Position numbers and translations under genes: made by a program. A stretch of 29,940 bases of DNA, taken from IMG/VR virus record IMGVR_UViG_3300021963_000468, positions 1 to 29,940 of that record; one strand, given 5' to 3'. Below, one piece after another: positions 21,511 to 27,128 of this stretch (position 1 is its first letter; each line of letters begins with the position of its first letter). Origin of the DNA: a virus. The notes beneath the pieces are model-generated. The model had not been told where the DNA came from, did not search any database, and worked only from the letters and a program-made list of their open reading frames with translations.

Positions 21511-21789
21511 TTACGAATTTGTTTTCGATTTTATTTTAACTTCAGGTTGTGGAGTGGTTTGAGAAACGAATTGATTGAGAGCTTCCGCTTTCTTTACAAT
21601 TTCATCTTCTGTGGGGAATGCCGGTAAGGCGGGGTAGTCAGGTGATGTTGTACCAGCAATTTTAGCTGCATCGACCTGTGTATGCCATTGCTGTTGTAGA
21701 GCATCACGTTTTGTGTGATAGTCATCAGTTAACATATCTTTGGCCATTTTTAAGAGTTCTAGCCGAATCTCATAAGGTGTCATACTCAT
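21511..21789 (-). CDS. Small conserved T4-like phage protein, unknown function
   Basis: A 92-aa protein starting MSMTPYEIRLELLKMAKDML, then DDYHTKRDALQQQWHTQVDA, a Pro-rich linker (SPDYPALPAFPTEDE) and VKKAEALNQFVSQTTPQP. The MTPYEIRLELLKMAKDML to QQWHTQVD pattern is one I associate with T4-like cyanophages, but no function is known to me. Mostly helical and soluble, no membrane segment. AAGGAG lies six bases before the first ATG. It directly follows the tmRNA region on the same strand and may share its transcript. Confidence 0.8.
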   Translation of the reverse strand: MSMTPYEIRLELLKMAKDMLTDDYHTKRDALQQQWHTQVDAAKIAGTTSPDYPALPAFPTEDEIVKKAEALNQFVSQTTPQPEVKIKSKTNS

Positions 21790-21852
21790 TTACTTCTCCT
21801 TGTGTGTGTTTATGTGTATTACCAGCGGTTTGTGTGATGCTGGTGATTTATT

Positions 21853-22136
21853 TATCCAGGTGATTCTGTTGCTAAGTTCACCTGGCGAAACTCCGCTTAC
21901 CTATTAGGCAGCAAGTGCATACTTATCGTTTGCGTTTAATTTAATTAGTGATTACGCCTTCTCTGGCGATTCTCCATTGTTCTAATTATTGCCATGTCGA
22001 TTCTAAAACACCCCCATCAGAAGTATATTGCCACTTTTGTGTTTGCTACCGAAAACTCGGTTCGTCAATATACTTTTGGTGGAGGTGGTGGGAATCGCAC
22101 CCACGTCCACAACAACTTTCAAACAACTTCTACGAA
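21853..22136 (-). ncRNA. ssrA: Circularly permuted two-piece tmRNA (tag ANDKYALAA)
   Basis: Read on the minus strand, the acceptor piece comes first (about 22136-22077). It ends in GTGGAC, a 5-bp T-arm (GTGGG/CCCAC), CACCTCC and encoded ACCA. A 61-nt spacer follows, then the coding piece begins at 22015 with GGGGGTG and the tmRNA-typical GAATCGACATGG. GGGGGTG pairs with CACCTCC over 7 bp with a G-U at the third pair, the alanyl-tRNA synthetase identity element. The tag frame GCA AAC GAT AAG TAT GCA CTT GCT GCC TAA (21933-21904) encodes ANDKYALAA. CAATAATT of the coding piece pairs with AGTTGTTG of the acceptor piece (P2). Hairpins CGCC/GGCG before and CCAGGTGA/TCACCTGG after the tag are pseudoknot-like. 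Outer ends are approximate. Confidence 0.93.
22016..22076 (-). other. Internal transcribed spacer of permuted tmRNA with processing stem
   Basis: Between the CCA end of the acceptor piece and the 5' G of the coding piece lie 61 nt. AAGTATATTG (22075-22066) and CAATATACTT (22030-22021) form a perfect 10-bp stem. An inner ACCGA/TCGGT hairpin sits within it. The stem would hold the two mature ends together until removed by tRNA-type processing (RNase P at the 5' end, 3' trimming to CCA). Processing is inferred from known permuted tmRNAs. Confidence 0.85.
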
Positions 22137-22247
22137 TTAGTTTAATACAAAAAGTATTGTTAATACACCTACAGCAAATGCACAGGCGCCCATGTAGAAA
22201 GCAAAACTTCTTACTTTATATTCTTTTACACAATCTTTGTTAGGCAT
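22137..22247 (-). CDS. Small membrane protein (36 aa)
   Basis: MPNKDCVKEYKVRSFAFYMG followed by ACAFAVGVLTILFVLN: a basic N-terminus and one membrane-spanning helix. I chose the ATG at 22247 because AAGGA lies eight bases upstream and it overlaps the stop of the preceding tiny gene (TAATG). A longer frame up to 22361 exists but lacks a ribosome binding site. The stop codon abuts the tmRNA acceptor piece. Function unknown; a holin-like or membrane-regulatory role is conceivable given the wall hydrolase nearby, but this is not shown. Confidence 0.65.
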   Translation of the reverse strand: MPNKDCVKEYKVRSFAFYMGACAFAVGVLTILFVLN

Positions 22248-22372
22248 TACAGTATCCTTTCTAGTAACCAAATAACAAAAAGAAAACTTAAACCACCAGC
22301 CAAAAATTTTAAAGCCCCGTACTGTCTTTCGTTCTGCTCGGGAGTGCAGAGTTTTTTCCAATATTTGTTCAT
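22247..22372 (-). CDS. Small membrane protein (41 aa)
   Basis: MNKYWKKLCTPEQNERQYGA followed by LKFLAGGLSFLFVIWLLERIL: a polar N-terminus and a C-terminal membrane helix. AGGA lies five bases before the ATG and the stop codon overlaps the next ATG in a TAATG junction, which supports a real coupled pair. A sigma70-like promoter lies immediately upstream, so close that the leader would be only a few bases. No family is recognised. Confidence 0.6.
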   Translation of the reverse strand: MNKYWKKLCTPEQNERQYGALKFLAGGLSFLFVIWLLERIL

Positions 22373-22380
22373 AGTGTCCT

Positions 22381-22409
22381 ATTATAAGTGTTTATACTTA
22401 TATAGGCAA
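22381..22409 (-). promoter_or_regulatory. Sigma70-like promoter with embedded inverted repeat
   Basis: The minus strand has TTGCCT (22404-22409), a 17-bp spacer and a perfect TATAAT (22381-22386). TATAAGT/ACTTATA (22383-22402) form a 7-bp inverted repeat overlapping spacer and -10, possibly an operator. It would transcribe the two tiny membrane genes and the tmRNA. Confidence 0.7.
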
Positions 22410-22418
22410 CCAGCTTAA

Positions 22419-23078
22419 TTAATATTTACCACTTTTCTCATAATATGAAATGGCATTGACTAGGCCTGTGATATGGTCCTCGGTCTTTTGTTTGAATACG
22501 ATAGGACTCGAATCCTCAACGGCCATGACGATAACCAAATCATGGATAGGTTGACCAATCAACTCCTCATACATCAAGGCGTAGGCAGATGTTTGCCAGA
22601 AGTAATCTTCAATGTCCTCATGGCTCTTAATTTTTTTGGATGTTTTAAAATCAATTACCGAAAGCACACCATCGAACTCAGCAATACAATCCACTCGGCC
22701 TGCCATCTTTAATTGTGTGGACCATAATGCTTGTTCTTGGTAATGAATATTGTTAATACGATTTAAATGCGGTTTGATTGATAAAAACATTTCATGTGCA
22801 TCGGGCATAATATTACCTAATGATTCATTGTTTAAATATCGTTCACACAATGTATGAACATTTGTACCACGAGAAGTTGCTTTTTTGGTAATGGCATTGG
22901 CAACATCTTCACCCACTTTGTTGCGCCATGCCTGAAAAATATGTTTCTTTTGAGCACCAATGACTGTGGTGACCGATGGTAATTTTGTACCATCAGGTAG
23001 TTTATAAAACCGTTTACCATCAGGAAATGTTTCTGATGGTAGGTCTTGTAATACTTTTGGTGGGCAGTAATTAAACAT
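22419..23078 (-). CDS. PD-(D/E)XK exonuclease (RecB/MGME1-like)
   Basis: A 219-aa protein starting MFNYCPPKVLQDLPSETFPD. Motifs are LPSVTTVIGA, then SRGTNVHTLCERYLN (helical motif I region), QEQALWSTQLKMAGRVDCIA with active-site D130, and VLSVIDFKTSKK with D143 and K145, then YFWQTSAYALMYEEL. This is the RecB-type exonuclease plan related to mitochondrial MGME1 and is common in T4-like marine phages. Likely used in DNA degradation, recombination or end processing. The ATG at 23078 overlaps the preceding stop (TAATG) with AGGA eight bases before it; ATGs at 23084 and 23099 are inside the upstream gene. Confidence 0.87.
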   Translation of the reverse strand: MFNYCPPKVLQDLPSETFPDGKRFYKLPDGTKLPSVTTVIGAQKKHIFQAWRNKVGEDVANAITKKATSRGTNVHTLCERYLNNESLGNIMPDAHEMFLSIKPHLNRINNIHYQEQALWSTQLKMAGRVDCIAEFDGVLSVIDFKTSKKIKSHEDIEDYFWQTSAYALMYEELIGQPIHDLVIVMAVEDSSPIVFKQKTEDHITGLVNAISYYEKSGKY

Positions 23079-23218
23079 TACCATTTTCCTATAGGGCATT
23101 TTACAAAAGGTAAATTTACTTTAATTGGCATATAACAATGGCATTGTGTGCATATTTTTATTTTAACTTTATAATTCTCACAAGTATTGCATATGTCTAA
23201 TTTTGTATTTGCATTCAT
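23078..23218 (-). CDS. Small Cys-rich zinc-ribbon-like protein (46 aa)
   Basis: MNANTKLDICNTCENYKVKI followed by KICTQCHCYMPIKVNLPFVK and CPIGKW. Cysteines at 10, 13, 23, 26, 28 and 41 give CxxC...CxxCxC...C, with the ending CPIGKW. This pattern of a tiny CxxC/CxxC protein ending CP-x-x-KW recurs in T4-like phages. It presumably binds zinc. Its stop overlaps the exonuclease start and its ATG lies one base after the upstream stop, so it is a firm member of the operon despite its size. Function unknown. Confidence 0.8.
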   Translation of the reverse strand: MNANTKLDICNTCENYKVKIKICTQCHCYMPIKVNLPFVKCPIGKW

Positions 23219-23219
23219 T

Positions 23220-24002
23220 TTACGTTACGTTATAGTTGGTTACATATTTCTCTTTAATAGCTTCAAAGAAGTCAATATCTTCTTGTGTTAGCTCCGCTTC
23301 TTCTATATCTTGCCTAAATTTTCTGGTGAAATCTTCTAACTGTTGAAATTCACCTTCATACTTAAAAAACTTTGTTATTTTTTTAGTATCGTAAGCATCC
23401 ATTATAATATGATATCTAGGCTCATCGGAATCATTTCTAATTTGATGCCACAAATTCACCCAAACAATGTATGCTGATCCATCGGCCGGCATATGTAAAT
23501 TTTTTCCTTGACATATATGAACACACTTTTTGTTTGTCCATAATGGTATGTGTATTCTGGCCATATAATCTGTTGTTTCAGCATCTTTGTGCACCAAGCT
23601 CTTACAATGAGGCTGTAAACAAGTTATTCTTACTCGCCTTGGTTCAAATCCCAAATCTTTCAATTTATCTACAACCTTTTTAATTTCTCCGACACAAGCT
23701 TGAGTTGGTCTATCGTGCTCCAAACTGTGAGCAATATTAAAATGTTTGTACGACTTCATAATCAATTCTCTTGTCGGTAGAAAATTTTCTAATTTTAATC
23801 CATGTTCATGCTGAACAACTTCCCAACCATCTTTCCAATCACCACGCCTACTCAAAATACTCCAACCACCAAACCCATGATAATTTTGTGTTTCAAATTC
23901 TTCACCTTGAACAACTTGATCACCTAGAGGAAAAACACTTTCTTCTACTTCTTTTCTTAATTTTTCAATATCAAATTGAATATCTAATTTTTCATACCAC
24001 AT
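23220..24002 (-). CDS. Aspartyl/asparaginyl beta-hydroxylase-like 2OG-Fe(II) oxygenase
   Basis: A 260-aa protein. VRITCLQPHCKSLVHKDAET carries an HxD pair (H138, D140), followed by ARIHIPLWTNKK, SAYIVWVNLWHQIRND with the distal histidine H186, and EPRYHIIMD with R196, a likely 2-oxoglutarate contact. That order, HxD...H...R, is the jelly-roll dioxygenase plan, and the RIHIPLWTN/HxxRNxxxEPRYH text is like aspartyl beta-hydroxylase relatives. The C-terminal about 60 residues are helical and acidic. Overlaps the preceding oxygenase gene by 11 bp. The substrate could be a protein side chain or a small molecule. Confidence 0.78.
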   Translation of the reverse strand: MWYEKLDIQFDIEKLRKEVEESVFPLGDQVVQGEEFETQNYHGFGGWSILSRRGDWKDGWEVVQHEHGLKLENFLPTRELIMKSYKHFNIAHSLEHDRPTQACVGEIKKVVDKLKDLGFEPRRVRITCLQPHCKSLVHKDAETTDYMARIHIPLWTNKKCVHICQGKNLHMPADGSAYIVWVNLWHQIRNDSDEPRYHIIMDAYDTKKITKFFKYEGEFQQLEDFTRKFRQDIEEAELTQEDIDFFEAIKEKYVTNYNVT

Positions 24003-24627
24003 TTTTTTGTTTTTCTTTCATTTCTATAAAATTGTTCAATAGATTAGTTGAAAATGTTTGCATATCGGTAGACAATGAAATTCTCATATTTTTAGATTTA
24101 TTAACATCTACAGAATGTAAAACATATGATGGAAAAAATACAAGTTTTCCTGGTTTCGGTATTATTTTTTTAAATTTAGCTCCATTAACATTTTTATAAA
24201 CCTCTTTGTCCCAATCTACACCACCACGGGGATCAATTAATAATAGGTCACCACAATCATCATCTGTTTGTATATAGTATGTTGCTGTTATTTTACTACC
24301 TCCATGATCATGTATTGCCATGGATTGTCCAGGTAAACTATAGTTAACCCAACCTCTTGTGTGATGAAATTCATATTCATCATAATTTTTTGCAACATAA
24401 TCATAAGTAAGTTCTGTCACCATTTTAATTATATAATCATTTAATGATTTTACATAAGGTGTATTCATCACCCATATATTAGAATCTTTGATATTTTTAA
24501 TTTTTTCATCTGTGTAAAAATATTTCAATTCACTTAATAAATTATCATTAAATTTTTCATCAAAATCTGTTTGTATTTCCCACACCGGTGTCACCCACCA
24601 ATCATTACGAATTATATTCATAGACAT
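23992..24627 (-). CDS. 2OG-Fe(II) oxygenase family protein
   Basis: A 211-aa protein. WWVTPVWEIQTDF begins it; the iron-binding strand is QSMAIHDHGGSKITATYYIQ (H106, H108 region), then GDLLLIDPRGG, PKPGKLVFFPSYVLHSVDV (H171) and MRISLSTDMQ (R182). This fits the putative 2OG-Fe(II) oxygenase family whose members show HxH...G-x-L-x-x-FPS-x-x-H...R-x-S. It is a paralogue of the gene at 25136-25861. Overlaps neighbours on both sides by about 10 bp. Substrate unknown; in T4-like marine phages such genes are frequent and uncharacterised. Confidence 0.82.
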   Translation of the reverse strand: MSMNIIRNDWWVTPVWEIQTDFDEKFNDNLLSELKYFYTDEKIKNIKDSNIWVMNTPYVKSLNDYIIKMVTELTYDYVAKNYDEYEFHHTRGWVNYSLPGQSMAIHDHGGSKITATYYIQTDDDCGDLLLIDPRGGVDWDKEVYKNVNGAKFKKIIPKPGKLVFFPSYVLHSVDVNKSKNMRISLSTDMQTFSTNLLNNFIEMKEKQKNVV

Positions 24628-25157
24628 CCAGTTTCTTTTAACATCTCACACACCGATTCATAATTATGTTTTCTTGTGCCTAAAGTTACGGCTTTTCTAA
24701 AAGGTTCTTCTTTATCCGATTCGACACTATGAATTTTCTTAACATTTAATACCCAAACTTCCATTGGTTGTGCCACGAAACTACCAACTTCTTTTAATTG
24801 CTCTTTTTTGTATATGAATCCATTTGTTTGATTTTTTATTTGAAATATCTGCAAATCATCTACCAAAGGTTCATAATATATCGTTTTACAGTTATCAGTT
24901 TCAATGTAAAAATTAATTGTGGTTAATATATCACTATCTGTATGTGGTGGTATATTTCGATTGATGGTCATAACAGTTAAATAAAAATCTTCCCAATATT
25001 TTTTAGGTAAAATCTTATACATTATTTCGGGTTCAGGTGACCATATCTTTTTATAATCTATACCTTTATTATCAACACCCGTAAACGTATTCAACCCCTG
25101 TGTAACGGCATATATGGGTTTAGAAAACTCATAATTTAACTTTGTGAACATTTCCAT
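24618..25157 (-). CDS. 2OG-Fe(II) oxygenase-like protein (HTD type)
   Basis: A 179-aa protein with YLTVMTINRNIPPHTDSDIL and TTINFYIETDN, where H72-T-D74 would bind iron. Next come FVAQPMEVWVLNVKKIHSVE, with distal H143, and EPFRKAVTLG, with R154 as a possible co-substrate contact. The HxD...H...R order and spacing fit a compact double-stranded beta-helix oxygenase, but overall similarity to the neighbours is low. It overlaps the flanking oxygenase genes by 22 and 10 bp. Activity is not proven; a catalytically divergent cupin is the alternative. Confidence 0.65.
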   Translation of the reverse strand: MEMFTKLNYEFSKPIYAVTQGLNTFTGVDNKGIDYKKIWSPEPEIMYKILPKKYWEDFYLTVMTINRNIPPHTDSDILTTINFYIETDNCKTIYYEPLVDDLQIFQIKNQTNGFIYKKEQLKEVGSFVAQPMEVWVLNVKKIHSVESDKEEPFRKAVTLGTRKHNYESVCEMLKETGCL

Positions 25158-25861
25158 TCTTTAATTTTTTTCATTCGACTGGCCCAACTTTTTAATATTA
25201 CAGTATTATTGGTGTTTTTGTCAACCACCTTTCGTAAATCGGTAGATAAAGATATACGTAAATCATTTGATTTATTCTCCGTTACACCATGAAGAACATA
25301 TGATGGTGTAAAGACCAATTTACCTTCAATAGGTTTGATTCTTCGTTCTTTCACTACAGGCGTACCGGTTAAAGTGGTGTTTTTCCAATCAATTGCGTTG
25401 GAACTGTCAAATAGTACCAACTCTCCACATCCTTCTGGTGCTTGTATGTAATATGTGGCCGCAATAGCGGATTCTGTATGGCCATGTACTTCTAAACCTT
25501 CTCCCGGTTCATGCACATTAACCCAGCCAAAGAAGTGCTCACAACCTTTAAGGTTTAACATTCTGATTTCTGGAATTTGTTGGGTTATTGTTTTTGTAAC
25601 AATATCAATAATTTCTTGTTTGATAATGTTTAGATTGGGCTTGTCATAATCCCATATGCTGTCTTTTGGTTTTTTATCTTGGCCAGTGGCGATGCCATAA
25701 CCTATACTATAAATTTCGTCTAGTAGTTTTTTATTGAATTCTGCATTAAATTTTGTTTGAACTTCCCATATTGGAGATTTCCAAAATAAGTTTTGCGCAT
25801 TTTGATACCAGTGAAACTTTTCACGGTCATTCAGTTGTTCTATTTGATTTCCACTCATCAT
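25136..25861 (-). CDS. 2OG-Fe(II) oxygenase family protein
   Basis: A 241-aa paralogue of the 23992-24627 gene. SPIWEVQTKFNAEFNKKLLD aligns with its WVTPVWEIQTDFDEKFNDNL. The core has FFGWVNVHEPGEGLEVHGHT with H126-G-H128, AATYYIQAPEGCGELVLFDS, EGKLVFTPSYVLHGVTENKS (H191) and LRISLSTDLR (R202). It therefore belongs to the same HxH-type putative 2OG-Fe(II) oxygenase family. The start overlaps the preceding gene by 35 bp, and no later Met precedes the conserved region. Natural substrate unknown. Confidence 0.82.
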   Translation of the reverse strand: MMSGNQIEQLNDREKFHWYQNAQNLFWKSPIWEVQTKFNAEFNKKLLDEIYSIGYGIATGQDKKPKDSIWDYDKPNLNIIKQEIIDIVTKTITQQIPEIRMLNLKGCEHFFGWVNVHEPGEGLEVHGHTESAIAATYYIQAPEGCGELVLFDSSNAIDWKNTTLTGTPVVKERRIKPIEGKLVFTPSYVLHGVTENKSNDLRISLSTDLRKVVDKNTNNTVILKSWASRMKKIKEWKCSQS

Positions 25862-26153
25862 ATGCCATAATCAAAGGTTGTGCTTGCTCACGATTAATTC
25901 GAACTTCTGTACTCATTTCCGAAGCTGTGTTTGCTGTCTGCCATGGTGTGCCTTTGATGTGGTCCAATATCGGGTGATTGCCAGCATTTAATAATTCGGA
26001 CAACACATTCACATGAGTTGTTAACATGGTAAAGACGTTTGCACGTTGTTCTTCAGGTAAATTTAGTATTGCATTGAAAAAAATATTGTTGAAGTAGTAA
26101 TCAACATACTCATGCAATAAATCTCTCTCGATGACGATTTCATTTTCATTCAT
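25827..26153 (-). CDS. Uncharacterised small protein
   Basis: A 108-aa protein, MNENEIVIERDLLHEYVDYY with FFNAILNLPEEQRANVFTML, THVNVLSELLNAGNHPILDH and TPWQTANTASEMSTEVRINR. It looks soluble and helical, with no cysteine, membrane segment or motif that I recognise. It overlaps the upstream Cys-rich gene by 8 bp and the downstream oxygenase by 35 bp, so it is almost certainly expressed with them. Confidence 0.75.
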   Translation of the reverse strand: MNENEIVIERDLLHEYVDYYFNNIFFNAILNLPEEQRANVFTMLTTHVNVLSELLNAGNHPILDHIKGTPWQTANTASEMSTEVRINREQAQPLIMAYDEWKSNRTTE

Positions 26154-27093
26154 TGTATTTTTTCCTTATGAATAATTTATTATTAAATAATTTAACTATT
26201 TTAGAATAAATTTCTGCTGAGTAATATGTTCCCGCAAATGTAATCCAAATAAAATATACGGTCAATAAACCAACTGGTTTATTTTTATTTGGTAACTTAC
26301 CTACCAAACGGCTAATTGGTCGACCAACACGCATCAATATACGGCCAATATCATTATCTCTATTCACAATATTCATAATATAAGCCATATGTTGCGACCA
26401 AGGAGTTGCTATACGGTGAGCCCACTTAATAAATTTTTGTTTTTCAGCTTTTTTACGTTCATCTTTGGACATCCAAAGCATAAAGTCCGGAGATTTGCCT
26501 TCCATGCCATCAACAATAACTTGAGCCCAACGAATATAACCAGCATAAACTTCTGGATCATTTTCTCTCAACCAATTACCATATTTTTGGTCAGCATAAA
26601 AAATATCATGGGGCATCATACCGAGTTGATATAATTTATGACAAATAATTTTTGAACAATTACAAGCTTGAGCATAACATTGAAAACTTGTACAATTATA
26701 TGTTGGTGGCGGTTGTTGATTACAATTTCCTGTTTGTAACCATGATTGGCTATCACAATTTGCACAATTAATAGCTCCACAATTAGCACACACATGGCAA
26801 TTTTGACTTTGATCACCGCATCCACAATTACAATTTGATGGGTCAACTACAGGACAATTTCCTGAAGCGCAGTTTTCACAGCAATTATTAATTCCCGTGC
26901 CGTTGCAATTTCCTGCAGTATTTTTTTGAAAATAACTTAGGCCATAAAATCCAGCCATATTAGGAGTACCTGGTCGTATAGACGGCAACACTAAATTGTT
27001 TAAAAAATTTAAATCACTAGAATATGTTGATGATTGACCAATTTCTTGATTAATTTGCGATACGGATATTGGTCCAGATGATGGTAATGTCAT
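26146..27093 (-). CDS. Cys-rich putative virion protein with C-terminal membrane helix
   Basis: A 315-aa protein. The N-terminus MTLPSSGPISVSQINQEIGQ is typical of structural proteins in T4-like phages, and GFYGLS follows. Residues 63-151 hold 19 cysteines and many Asn-Cys pairs (GNC, SNCNCGC, ANCGAINCANC, YNC); no cysteine occurs elsewhere. A charged helical middle (SKDERKKAEKQKFIKWAH) precedes a hydrophobic helix near the end (VGLLTVYFIWITFAGTYY). An exact late promoter lies just upstream, supporting late, virion-type expression. The adjacent upstream gene is a radical SAM/SPASM enzyme, so the Cys region is a candidate for metal clusters, disulfides or peptide modification. Function unknown. 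Confidence 0.8.
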   Translation of the reverse strand: MTLPSSGPISVSQINQEIGQSSTYSSDLNFLNNLVLPSIRPGTPNMAGFYGLSYFQKNTAGNCNGTGINNCCENCASGNCPVVDPSNCNCGCGDQSQNCHVCANCGAINCANCDSQSWLQTGNCNQQPPPTYNCTSFQCYAQACNCSKIICHKLYQLGMMPHDIFYADQKYGNWLRENDPEVYAGYIRWAQVIVDGMEGKSPDFMLWMSKDERKKAEKQKFIKWAHRIATPWSQHMAYIMNIVNRDNDIGRILMRVGRPISRLVGKLPNKNKPVGLLTVYFIWITFAGTYYSAEIYSKIVKLFNNKLFIRKKYNE

Positions 27094-27118
27094 TTTTACG
27101 TCCTAATCTTTATTATTC

Positions 27119-27128
27119 AGTATTTATA
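27119..27128 (-). promoter_or_regulatory. T4-type late promoter TATAAATACT upstream of the Cys-rich gene
   Basis: Exact TATAAATACT on the minus strand, identical over ten bases to the box before gp48. It overlaps the TAA stop of the radical SAM gene and lies about 26 bp before the Cys-rich gene's ATG, which has AGGA upstream. Confidence 0.75.

Noticed and set aside
22077-22136. A tRNA, suggested by the T-arm and CCA
   Set aside because: There is no D-arm, anticodon arm or 5' acceptor strand next to it. The 5' strand is found downstream at 22015 with a tmRNA tag, so it is the tmRNA acceptor piece.
22028-22243. Plus-strand open frames over the tmRNA region
   Set aside because: They run antisense across structured RNA and the two tiny membrane genes, with no ribosome binding site.
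22137-22361. A 74-residue single protein instead of two tiny ones
   Set aside because: Its N-terminal half is the shifted frame of the 41-codon gene, which has a better ribosome binding site and a TAATG junction to the 36-codon gene.
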